Both the position numbers and the translations under genes were made by a program. From Bacteroidales bacterium (GTDB lineage: Bacteria > Bacteroidota > Bacteroidia > Bacteroidales > P3), in contig JAKVOZ010000002.1 in the NCBI GenBank assembly GCA_022482545.1, positions 150,673 to 214,672 of the forward strand: a stretch of 64,000 bases of DNA, in the 5' to 3' direction. This document shows, piece by piece, positions 27,491-35,280 of the stretch (position 1 is its first letter; each line of letters opens with the position of its first letter). The notes under the pieces were generated by a model that saw nothing but the letters and a program-made list of their open reading frames with translations, ran no database searches and had not been told where the DNA came from.

Positions 27491-30127
27491 ATGCCTAAGG
27501 ATTCTCAAACACCAATGATGAAGCAATATAACGAGATAAAAGCAAAATATCCCGATACAATATTGTTATATAGAATAGGTGATTTTTATGAAACTTTTGG
27601 AGAAGATGCTGTTGTTACTTCAAAGATTCTTGGTATTGTTTTAACAAAACGTAGTGGTGGAGAAAAAGATTCTTTGGCAGGCTTTCCTTATCATGCTTTG
27701 GATACATATTTGCCAAAATTTCTTAAAGCAGGAAAGCGAGTAGCAATTTGTGAGCAGGTAGAAGACCCAAAACTTGCAAAAGGAATAGTAAAAAGAGAAA
27801 TAACAGAAGTTGTTACACCAAGTATATCTTATAATGATAATGCAATAGATGGTAGTCAAAACAATTATCTTGTTGCTATTCATAAAGATAAAGAAGAATA
27901 TGGAGTGGCATTTATTGATATAACAACAGGAGAGTTTCTTGTTAGTCAAGGTAAAAGAGATGATGTAGATAAACTTATTCAAAATTTTGCACCAAAAGAA
28001 GCAGTTATTCAAAGAAAATATGAAAGAGATTTTGAGAATGTATATAAAGATGAGATACTAATAAAGACTTATGATGATTGGGTTTTCACTTCTTCTTTTG
28101 CTAATGATACCTTAAATAGTGTGTTTAATGTTAATTCATTGAAAGGTTTTGGTATAGAAGATTATAGTTTAGCAATCATAGCAGCAGGAGCAGCAATATA
28201 TTACATACAAGAAACAAATCATACAGAACTTTCACATATCTGTAATATTTCAAGAATAGATAATAGTAAATATGTTTGGTTAGATAAATTTACAATACGT
28301 AATCTTGAACTTATATCATCGGTTAATGGAAAAGAGACAACATTGTATAATGTTATTAATAAGACTCAATCTAATATGGGAGCGAGAATGCTTCAAAGAT
28401 GGATACTTTTACCGTTGAAAAATAAAGAGGAAATAGAAAAAAGACAAAATATTGTTACTATTCTTTTGTATAATGATGAAGTAAGTGAGAGCATAAAAGG
28501 GCATATAAAAGAGATAGGAGATATGGAGAGAGTTATTTCAAAACTTTCTTTTCGCCGTATTCAGCCTAATGAGTTGTTTAATATAATTAACATACTCAAA
28601 CAAGTAAAAAGTCTTAAACAAGATATACTTAAATTAAAGAATAATACAAGTTGTTTTCCAATATTAGATAGTTGTGATGAGTTAGTTGAGTTTTTAAGTA
28701 ATACAATAAATGAAGATGCTCCCAATAATATAAGTAAAGGTAATGCGATAAAACAAGGATACGATGAGCAATTGGACTATTATAGAAATCTTGCATATAA
28801 TAGTCAAAGCATATTAGATGATATTCAAAAGAATGAAACAGAAAAAACAGGTATATCATCATTAAAGATAGGTTTTAATAATGTGTTTGGTTATTATCTT
28901 GAAGTAACAAACACGCATAAAGATAAAGTTCCAGAGAGTTGGACAAGAAAACAAACGCTTGCTAATGCAGAAAGATATATAACTCCTGAATTAAAAGAAA
29001 TTGAAACAAGGATACTTTCTTCGCAAGAGAAAATATCAGAGATAGAGACGAAGATATATCAGCAAGTAATAGAAAATTCATTACCATTTATTCAAAGATT
29101 GCAAACCACTGCCAATTCAATAGCAGAGATTGATTGTTTATTGTCTTTTGCTATTGATGCTAATGATAATAATTATACTAAACCAACAATACTAACAACA
29201 GATATTCTTCATATAAATAAAGGACGGCACCCAGTAATAGAAAAGATGTTGCCAATAGGAGAAGAATATATAGCTAATGATGTTTATCTTGACACAACGA
29301 CTCAGCAGATAATGATAATAACAGGGCCAAATATGAGTGGAAAGAGTGCATATCTAAGACAGACAGCTCTTATTGTCATTCTTGCACAAATAGGTTCTTA
29401 TGTTCCAGCAAAGACTGCCGAGATAGGAATAGTAGATAAGATTTTCACAAGAGTAGGGGCAAGTGATAATATATCATCTGGTGAGAGTACTTTTATGGTA
29501 GAGATGAATGAAACAGCAAGTATTCTTAATAATCTTTCATCACATTCTCTTATTCTTCTTGATGAGATAGGTAGAGGGACATCAACATACGACGGAGTAT
29601 CAATAGCGTGGGCAATAGCTGCATTCTTGCATGATAATAAATACAAAGCAAAGGTTCTTTTTGCAACACATTATCATGAACTTATTTCAATGGAGAAGCA
29701 GTTTGATAGAATAAAAAATTATCATATAACAGTAAAAGAGATAGGTAGTAAAATAATCTTTTTGCGTATTATAGCAAAAGGAGGAAGTAGTCAAAGTTTT
29801 GGAATACATGTAGCACGTCTTGCAGGAGTACCAAAAGAAGTACTTCGTATTGCAGATAAAATTTTAGATAATTTAGAAAGTAGTCATTCAAAAAATAATC
29901 AATTAAGTCTTATTGAAGAAGAAAATGGAGATAAAAAAGCGAATAAAACAATAAAAGAAAGACAAAAAGAGGAGAAACAAGTAATCCAAACAAGTTTTAT
30001 TCAATTAAATGATCCAATATTATTACAGATAAAAGATGATATATTAAAAATTGATATTGAGAATATTACTCCTGTTGAGGCATTAAATAAACTTAACAAT
30101 ATTAAAAAATTAGTTGAAAATATTTAA
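27491..30127 (+). CDS. mutS: DNA mismatch repair protein MutS
   Basis: Recognises mismatches and recruits MutL. The 878-residue length and domain order match MutS1: the mismatch-reading domain with GDFYETFGEDA (Phe and Glu near 32 and 34), connector, lever and clamp (about 120-580), then the ATPase with Walker A GPNMSGKSAY (about 614-623), LLDEIGRGTSTYDG (about 690-703) and ATHYHEL, and the helix-turn-helix dimer region to about 810. A short C-terminal extension follows (about 815-878). It lies 4 bases after manA. Confidence 0.98.
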   Translation: MPKDSQTPMMKQYNEIKAKYPDTILLYRIGDFYETFGEDAVVTSKILGIVLTKRSGGEKDSLAGFPYHALDTYLPKFLKAGKRVAICEQVEDPKLAKGIVKREITEVVTPSISYNDNAIDGSQNNYLVAIHKDKEEYGVAFIDITTGEFLVSQGKRDDVDKLIQNFAPKEAVIQRKYERDFENVYKDEILIKTYDDWVFTSSFANDTLNSVFNVNSLKGFGIEDYSLAIIAAGAAIYYIQETNHTELSHICNISRIDNSKYVWLDKFTIRNLELISSVNGKETTLYNVINKTQSNMGARMLQRWILLPLKNKEEIEKRQNIVTILLYNDEVSESIKGHIKEIGDMERVISKLSFRRIQPNELFNIINILKQVKSLKQDILKLKNNTSCFPILDSCDELVEFLSNTINEDAPNNISKGNAIKQGYDEQLDYYRNLAYNSQSILDDIQKNETEKTGISSLKIGFNNVFGYYLEVTNTHKDKVPESWTRKQTLANAERYITPELKEIETRILSSQEKISEIETKIYQQVIENSLPFIQRLQTTANSIAEIDCLLSFAIDANDNNYTKPTILTTDILHINKGRHPVIEKMLPIGEEYIANDVYLDTTTQQIMIITGPNMSGKSAYLRQTALIVILAQIGSYVPAKTAEIGIVDKIFTRVGASDNISSGESTFMVEMNETASILNNLSSHSLILLDEIGRGTSTYDGVSIAWAIAAFLHDNKYKAKVLFATHYHELISMEKQFDRIKNYHITVKEIGSKIIFLRIIAKGGSSQSFGIHVARLAGVPKEVLRIADKILDNLESSHSKNNQLSLIEEENGDKKANKTIKERQKEEKQVIQTSFIQLNDPILLQIKDDILKIDIENITPVEALNKLNNIKKLVENI

Positions 30128-30134
30128 AAAAAAT

Positions 30135-30164
30135 TTGCCAGAATAAATAAAAGTTGTATTTTTG
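30135..30164 (+). promoter_or_regulatory. Promoter of the tRNA cluster
   Basis: TTG (30135-30137), a 19-base gap and TATTTTTG (30157-30164), 18 bases before the first tRNA. Confidence 0.75.
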
Positions 30165-30182
30165 CATTCACAAAAAACAAAT

Positions 30183-30255
30183 GCGGAAGTAGCTCAGTTG
30201 GTAGAGCACAACCTTGCCAAGGTTGGGGTCGCGAGTCCGAGTCTCGTTTTCCGCT
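30183..30255 (+). tRNA. tRNA-Gly (anticodon GCC), with C at position 55
   Basis: A 73-base cloverleaf with acceptor GCGGAAG/TTTCCGC (one G-T pair), D arm AGCTC...GAGC, anticodon loop TTGCCAA giving GCC, and T arm GCGAG...CTCGT. The T loop is TCCGAGT: the base that should be the universal T (pseudouridine) 55 is C. CCA is not encoded. Reads GGC and GGT codons. Confidence 0.9.
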
Positions 30256-30295
30256 CATTTAAAGAAAGCTCTTGCATTTATTAGATAAGAAATAA

Positions 30296-30369
30296 GCGGG
30301 AGTAGCTCAGTTTGGTAGAGCATAACCTTCCCAAGGTTGGGGTCGCGAGTTCGAATCTCGTTTTCCGCT
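30296..30369 (+). tRNA. tRNA-Gly (anticodon CCC)
   Basis: A 74-base cloverleaf nearly identical to the upstream tRNA-Gly. Differences are the acceptor base 5, an extra T in the D loop, the anticodon loop TTCCCAA (CCC) and a normal T loop TTCGAAT. It would read GGG. It looks like a tandem copy whose anticodon changed by one base. Confidence 0.9.
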
Positions 30370-30389
30370 CTTCAAGAAAAGATAGAGTT

Positions 30390-30474
30390 GCTCTGGTGGT
30401 GGAATTGGTAGACACGCAGGACTTAAAATCCTGTGAGCATTGCGCTTGTATGGGTTCAAGTCCCATCCGGAGTA
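30390..30474 (+). tRNA. tRNA-Leu (anticodon TAA)
   Basis: An 85-base tRNA with long variable arm (TGAGCATTGCGCTTGT), D arm GGTGGAATTGGTAGACAC, anticodon stem-loop CAGGACTTAAAATCCTG and T loop TTCAAGT. The acceptor stem GCTCTGG/CCGGAGT has a G-T pair at 1-72 and one inside. Reads TTA. Confidence 0.93.
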
Positions 30475-30483
30475 CTTTGAAAG

Positions 30484-30511
30484 AAAGCTAACTATTTACT
30501 TAGTTAGCTTT
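30484..30511 (+). terminator. Terminator of the tRNA cluster
   Basis: AAAGCTAACTA (30484-30494) pairs with TAGTTAGCTTT (30501-30511) and is followed by TGTTGTTTTT. Confidence 0.85.
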
Positions 30512-30553
30512 TGTTGTTTTTAGAGCATAATTAATTAAAAAAACAAAAGGATA

Positions 30554-31258
30554 ATGGACAGCACAACAAAAAACAAAATAAATATATCAGAACTTTTTGA
30601 TAATATATCGCCAAAATATGATTTGCTTAATCATCTTCTAACACTCAATATTGATAAGATATGGCGAAAAAAAACTGTTTCCATGATTTCTAATAAAAAA
30701 CCGTTATTGCTTGATGTTGCAACAGGAACATGCGATTTGGCAATAAAAATAATAAAAGAAGATAAAGCACAATTAATCTATGGAGTGGATATTTCTCCTA
30801 AGATGTTATCTATTGGAAAAGAAAAAGTAATAAAAGAAAAGATGAATGATAGGATTAGTTTGTTTGAAGGCGACTCTTGCAAACTTGATTTTAAAGACAA
30901 CACTTTTGATTGCGTTACGGTGGCTTTTGGTGTTAGAAATTTTAGTGATTTTAATCAGGGTCTAAATGAAATATATCGTGTGCTTAAACAAGATGGCGAA
31001 TTCATTGTGTTGGAGTTCTCTTTACCGAAAAACAAATTAATTAAAAATATTTATATGATTTATTTTAATCAAATCTTACCTGTTGTCGGTAGAATGATAA
31101 GCAAGGACAATAAAGCATACACATATCTTCCTAAAAGCGTTGAAAGATTCATCTATGGAGAAAAATTCAAGAATAAATTGATAGAAAAAGGATTCTCTGA
31201 TGTTGAAATAAAAACATTATCTTGCGGAATAGCAACGATATATAAAGCAAAAAAATAA
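30554..31258 (+). CDS. menG: Demethylmenaquinone methyltransferase (UbiE/MenG)
   Basis: Performs the last step of menaquinone synthesis, methylating demethylmenaquinone with S-adenosylmethionine. The 234-residue class I methyltransferase has DNISPKYDLLNHLLTLNIDK (about 12-31), the SAM site LLDVATGTCDLAIKI (about 53-67) and the UbiE marks DNTFDCVTVAFGVRNFSD (about 116-133) and EFIVLEFS. It is 8 bases ahead of menA, which acts just before it in the pathway, so the operon makes chemical sense. Confidence 0.95.
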   Translation: MDSTTKNKINISELFDNISPKYDLLNHLLTLNIDKIWRKKTVSMISNKKPLLLDVATGTCDLAIKIIKEDKAQLIYGVDISPKMLSIGKEKVIKEKMNDRISLFEGDSCKLDFKDNTFDCVTVAFGVRNFSDFNQGLNEIYRVLKQDGEFIVLEFSLPKNKLIKNIYMIYFNQILPVVGRMISKDNKAYTYLPKSVERFIYGEKFKNKLIEKGFSDVEIKTLSCGIATIYKAKK

Positions 31259-31266
31259 TAGAAAAG

Positions 31267-32124
31267 ATGAAAAGTATTATTAAATGGTTAAAAATCATTC
31301 GTCCAGGAACGCTTTTTGCGAGTGTTTCGCCTGTTGTGATAGGTCTTTTGGTAGCAAATAAGGTTGTAGATATTAATTGCTTGGTTGCAGTTATCACAAT
31401 AGTTTGTGCGTTATCTATTCAAATATTGTCTAACTTCATTAACGACTATTTTGACTTCAAAAGAGGTTTGGATAAAAAGGATAGACTGGGACCAAAAAGA
31501 GCATTGGCAGAAGGAACAATAGATGAAAAGACGATGAAAAAAGCAATTGGCATAGATTTAGCAATAACTCTTTTGTCGGGAGCATACCTTATATATGTTG
31601 GAGGCTTACCTATTTTATTGATAGGTGTTTTCTCAATAATCTTTGCTTGGTTATACACAGCCACATCGCATTCTCTATCATACCTTGGAATAGCGGACAT
31701 CTTCGTTTTTGTTTTCTTTGGTTTATTAGCAACAACGGGTACAACATTTTTGCAAACTCACACATTCATTCTTCAAAGTTTTCTTTTGGGTGCAGTATGT
31801 GGGAGCGTATCTACTTGTGTGCTTGTTGTCAATAACATTCGTGATATAGCAAGTGATAAAGAAAATAATAAGAAAAGTTTTGTTGTCCGTTTTGGGAAGA
31901 AGAGTGGTTATGGTGAATATTTGTTTTTTGTTCTTTTGACCTTTGTTTTCTCGTTTCTTGCTTGCGGATTGTCAATAACTAATCTTGTGTCATTGTTTGG
32001 ATTAGCCGTTTTCTTTATGGTTATTAAAGCAAAAGGCAGACAATATAATAAGTGCTTAGTTTTCACTGGGCTTTTGAATGTTGTTTTTGTTGTTTTGTTC
32101 GCAATAGATTCTTGTTTAAGATAA
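31267..32124 (+). CDS. menA: 1,4-dihydroxy-2-naphthoate prenyltransferase
   Basis: UbiA-family membrane enzyme that attaches the prenyl tail to dihydroxynaphthoate in menaquinone synthesis. The 285 residues form about eight to nine membrane helices. The first aspartate-rich metal site is SNFINDYFDFKRGLD (about 55-69) with KRALAEGTI after it; the second is NNIRDIASDKENNKK (about 188-202). Menaquinone implies an anaerobic or facultative electron chain. Pairing with menG supports the assignment. Confidence 0.95.
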   Translation: MKSIIKWLKIIRPGTLFASVSPVVIGLLVANKVVDINCLVAVITIVCALSIQILSNFINDYFDFKRGLDKKDRLGPKRALAEGTIDEKTMKKAIGIDLAITLLSGAYLIYVGGLPILLIGVFSIIFAWLYTATSHSLSYLGIADIFVFVFFGLLATTGTTFLQTHTFILQSFLLGAVCGSVSTCVLVVNNIRDIASDKENNKKSFVVRFGKKSGYGEYLFFVLLTFVFSFLACGLSITNLVSLFGLAVFFMVIKAKGRQYNKCLVFTGLLNVVFVVLFAIDSCLR

Positions 32125-32168
32125 TTGTAATCAAATAATTACAAATTCTTTCTTTACTTTATAAGTAT

Positions 32169-32340
32169 CATAATGCCATTTTGTTGATAACATAATGCCA
32201 TTCTATCAAAACATAATGCCATTCTGTTGCAACATAATGCCATTATATTACTAACATAATGCCATTTTGTTGAAATAGAATCAAAAAAGAATTTATTAGA
32301 ATCAAAAAAGAATTTAATGGATTAAGAAAAGAATTGATTA
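32169..32340. repeat. 21-22-bp periodic array, family A running into family B
   Basis: Five units beginning CATAATGCCATT start at 32169, 32191, 32212, 32233 and 32255 (steps 22, 21, 21, 22). In the same register follow family B units AGAATCAAAAAAGAATTT at 32277 and 32298 and GGATTAAGAAAAGAATTG at 32319 (steps 22, 21, 21). This shows that the two word families share one lattice. The array lies 44 bases after menA and ahead of the Sel1 gene promoter; the rest of the gap shows nothing more. Confidence 0.88.
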
Positions 32341-32411
32341 AAATAAGAAAACAAACTGATGCGAAATCATATTTTTAAACGGAAATTAGGTTATGAACCA
32401 AAAAATTGCTA

Positions 32412-32419
32412 TATCTTTG
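32412..32419 (+). promoter_or_regulatory. -7 element of the Sel1-repeat gene promoter
   Basis: TATCTTTG, 84 bases before the chosen ATG at 32504. Confidence 0.6.
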
Positions 32420-32503
32420 CAAAAGATTTAAGTATCATATAAACAATATTGATGAGAAATCTAATTATAACATCTTACTGTTGAGATGGATAAGGAGAAA
32501 ATA

Positions 32504-32983
32504 ATGAAGAAAACATATATCATAATTCTAAGTTCAATATTTACACTTCTATCTTTTAGTGCAAATAGTCAAAAAGCTTCACAGTTTAGAGCCAAAGCAG
32601 AAAAGGGCGACCCAATTGCTCAAATGTATCTTGGTTTGTGCTACAATGAAGGCAAGGGAACGATAAAAAGCAGTGAGAAAGCGTTTTATTGGTATCATCG
32701 TTCCGCTCAAAGGGGATTGGCAGAAGCACAAGTGTTGGTGGCAAACGCTTATAGAGAAGGCAAAGGTGTTGAAAAAGATAGCACGTTAGCCTATCACTGG
32801 TATGAAAGAGCATCAGAAAGTATGTTTTCTCCTGCATTAGATGCTATGGGTGATTGTTTTAATTATGGTATTGGAGTAAAGGTTGATAAGCAAAAGGCGA
32901 TAGAATGGTATGAAAAAGCAATAAAGAAACACTATTTGAAATCAAAACCAAAACTAAACGCAATAAAATCCAGTCAAAACTAA
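32504..32983 (+). CDS. Secreted Sel1-repeat protein
   Basis: About 159 residues from ATG 32504, which gives a clean signal peptide (MKKTYIIILSSIFTLLSFSANSQ) and has AAGGAG 7 bases upstream; an in-frame ATG at 32486 adds six charged residues and is less likely. Three Sel1/TPR-like repeats follow (GDPIAQMYLGLCYNEGKGT, GLAEAQVLVANAYREGKGV, SPALDAMGDCFNYGIGV). Such proteins usually mediate protein-protein contacts in the periplasm. A single-gene unit; partner unknown. Confidence 0.85.
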   Translation: MKKTYIIILSSIFTLLSFSANSQKASQFRAKAEKGDPIAQMYLGLCYNEGKGTIKSSEKAFYWYHRSAQRGLAEAQVLVANAYREGKGVEKDSTLAYHWYERASESMFSPALDAMGDCFNYGIGVKVDKQKAIEWYEKAIKKHYLKSKPKLNAIKSSQN

Positions 32984-33091
32984 AATACACTAAAATTTAA
33001 CAAGCATATTATCTAAGTACTTCAATAGAGATAGTATGATTATTGCTTTATAATTATTTTTATGTTGAAAATAAGGACAGAAAGTGAAAGA

Positions 33092-33649
33092 TTATTCTTC
33101 TGTCGTTGTTTGTTGGATAGTATTTTTGAAGAAAGTGAAATTTACTTTTCCGTAATTCCTATGCTCAACAAAGAAAGGATTGTTTTCATACGAATGTTCG
33201 CGAGAATGTTCTAAGATAAATAATCCATTAGGTGATAAGAAACTTTTAAGGACAAGCTCTGGAACCAAATCAAAGTTGTTCATATCATAAGGAGGGTCAG
33301 CAAAGATAACATCATATTTCATCTTACTTCTGCCAAGAAATACAAAAACATCGCTACGAAGAGTAAAAAGATTATTTACTTTAAATTCTTCTTTTGTTTT
33401 ATTGATAAAATCCAAGCATTTTACGTTACTATCAACAGAAGTTATTTGCCGAATACCTCTTGAAACGAATTCAAAACTTATGCTTCCTGTTCCGCAAAAC
33501 AAATCCAAAGCATTGCAATCTTCAAAGTCTATTCTATTGCGAAGAATATTGAAAAGACTTTCTTTTGCAAAGTCTGTTGTTGGACGGACAGGCAGATTTG
33601 TTGGTGGCTTTAATCGCCTACCTCTTAAACTTCCAGCTACTATTCTCAT
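33092..33649 (-). CDS. rsmD: 16S rRNA (guanine966-N2)-methyltransferase RsmD
   Basis: Methylates G966 of 16S rRNA during 30S assembly. The 185 residues include MRIVAGSLRGRRLKPP, the VRPTTDFAKESLFNIL segment (about 21-36), the SAM site ALDLFCGTGSISFEFVSRG (about 47-65) and the catalytic DPPY in FADPPYDMN (about 116-124). It follows the DUF3822 gene by 30 bases, the typical Bacteroidetes pairing. Confidence 0.95.
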   Translation of the reverse strand: MRIVAGSLRGRRLKPPTNLPVRPTTDFAKESLFNILRNRIDFEDCNALDLFCGTGSISFEFVSRGIRQITSVDSNVKCLDFINKTKEEFKVNNLFTLRSDVFVFLGRSKMKYDVIFADPPYDMNNFDLVPELVLKSFLSPNGLFILEHSREHSYENNPFFVEHRNYGKVNFTFFKNTIQQTTTEE

Positions 33650-33679
33650 TCGTTATTATTTGATAAAGATGGCACACAA

Positions 33680-34513
33680 TTATGCCAAAACAAGAAAATA
33701 TTTCTGTAAATCAATACCGTCAAACTCAACGCCAATGTTTATGTTCTCACTACAATTAGCATAAGTTACGTTCTTAACATATTTTCTCAATACAAGAAGT
33801 TCTTCATCAGAATATTTTTCACCTGAAAGAAGCAAACAAACTTCTTCATTTGATATTCCAAGTTCTTGCATTGTGAATAAGATAAAATATATTAAATCGT
33901 TAGGTGTTTTATAATCAAAACTATTACTTAACGTGAAAGTATTGCCTTTATAGATAACAAAATTGCAAGTATTACCTTTTTTGTGAATAATAAAAGTGTT
34001 TTTCATAAAAGAAGATACCTCAAAAGCATATTCTGCTAAGATTTGATTTTGTGAAACATATTTTGCTTTTGGCATCAACACCTTAACTCCACTATATATA
34101 TGCAACGGATAAGCAAATATATTAACTGCATCAATCTTTTCTACAATATTGCTCAAAACAGTATCGCTTGCATAGATTGTGTTAGTCTTTGAAAGATATT
34201 CTTTGTCTTTTGTTTTATCGTAAAGTTTATAAGGAATCCATGTGTTTCTTAATGTTTGGCAAACAATCCTTATATTGTTGAAATTAAAAATATGCATTCC
34301 AATAGAAGAAAAGCAAGTTTTGATGTTCATCATTACTTGTGATATTCCTCCATTTAAATCAACCTTGAATTCTCCCACACATTTTAAATAGAAGTTCTTG
34401 TCTATAAGAGCAAAAATAAATCCATCCTCATTTAAACATAAGGATAGATTTGTTTCATTTGCATTTATATTACCTTCTACTTGTGTAAGATGTTCTAATT
34501 TAAAAGTATCCAT
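33680..34513 (-). CDS. DUF3822 family protein
   Basis: A 277-residue cytoplasmic protein of unknown function found next to rsmD in Bacteroidetes. It lacks signal peptide and membrane segments. Its fold is probably ASKHA-like (two actin-type halves): NLSLCLNEDGFIFALID near 22-38 and NTFIIHKKGNTCNFVIYKGN near 173-192 look like repeated beta hairpins, and LLLSGE lies near 228-233. I cannot assign an activity. It is the middle gene of a three-gene unit with the membrane-anchored protein upstream and rsmD downstream. Confidence 0.8.
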   Translation of the reverse strand: MDTFKLEHLTQVEGNINANETNLSLCLNEDGFIFALIDKNFYLKCVGEFKVDLNGGISQVMMNIKTCFSSIGMHIFNFNNIRIVCQTLRNTWIPYKLYDKTKDKEYLSKTNTIYASDTVLSNIVEKIDAVNIFAYPLHIYSGVKVLMPKAKYVSQNQILAEYAFEVSSFMKNTFIIHKKGNTCNFVIYKGNTFTLSNSFDYKTPNDLIYFILFTMQELGISNEEVCLLLSGEKYSDEELLVLRKYVKNVTYANCSENINIGVEFDGIDLQKYFLVLA

Positions 34514-34545
34514 CTAATATATTTTTAAGATAACTCTTTTTATTA

Positions 34546-35187
34546 TTATTCCCAGTTACCGTTTGTTACAGCTTGATTCATATCTCCAACTTTCCAACCA
34601 GCATAACCATTATCTTTTGCATTCAAATCAGCTTTTTTGTTAGTTGTTGTTTGTTCGTCCATACCATAAGTATATGTCTCAATAGGAGCAGTTGCTTCAA
34701 AAACGCTTACTTCAACACCACTCTTGTTGATTTTGCCAGCTTGCATTGTGAATACTTCCTTATTGTCTTTTGAATATGGTATATATTTTAACTCATTGAT
34801 TTTACTTTTTGGAGTTAGCATTTTTCCTTCTTCATAAAGTTTTTCAAGAGGATTTACAATCACTGTATCTCTTTTTACAATACCTGCTTTTATTGCTTGT
34901 GCTTCTGTTAGACTATCAGGTACAACACCATACTTTTTAACTAATATTGCTTTGCCGTTTTCAGCAAAAGCTAACAATGAATCAATACTTGAGCAATAAC
35001 GTCCATTGGTATTTTTGAATTGCTCTTGAAGGGTACGAATGTCTTTCAATTTTGCTATAACTTCACTTGAACGACGATTGTATTCGTTGTCATATTTAAC
35101 TGGTCGCATTATGCTTGCGTATAAAACATAAGCAAGTATTACTACTACTACTGCTAAAACTATTGTTAAAATGTTTCTTGTCTTCAT
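34546..35187 (-). CDS. Membrane-anchored protein of unknown function (pseudopilin-like N-terminus)
   Basis: A 213-residue protein with one N-terminal membrane helix (about 6-26) and a soluble part. The segment after the helix (ALKDIRTLQEQFKNTNGRY-like, about 40-65) is reminiscent of type II pseudopilins, with a long helix leading to a short ordered domain, but there is no prepilin cleavage site. It precedes DUF3822 and rsmD on the same strand. I do not recognise a named family. Confidence 0.7.
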   Translation of the reverse strand: MKTRNILTIVLAVVVVILAYVLYASIMRPVKYDNEYNRRSSEVIAKLKDIRTLQEQFKNTNGRYCSSIDSLLAFAENGKAILVKKYGVVPDSLTEAQAIKAGIVKRDTVIVNPLEKLYEEGKMLTPKSKINELKYIPYSKDNKEVFTMQAGKINKSGVEVSVFEATAPIETYTYGMDEQTTTNKKADLNAKDNGYAGWKVGDMNQAVTNGNWE

Positions 35188-35246
35188 AATTATAACTAAT
35201 TATTATATTCTGTTATTTGTTTTTATAATTTTTAAAATTTATTTTG

Positions 35247-35276
35247 CAAATTTACTTTATTTAGTTGAATATTCAA
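35247..35276 (-). promoter_or_regulatory. Promoter of the rsmD operon
   Basis: On the minus strand TTG (complement of 35274-35276), a 19-base gap and TAAATTTG (complement of 35247-35254), 59 bases ahead of the first gene. Confidence 0.7.
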
Positions 35277-35280
35277 TAAT

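Noticed and set aside
30281..30466. 61-residue minus-strand reading frame (MGLEPIQAQC...)
   Set aside because: It is antisense to the tRNA-Gly(CCC) and tRNA-Leu genes, a common spurious frame type over tRNAs.
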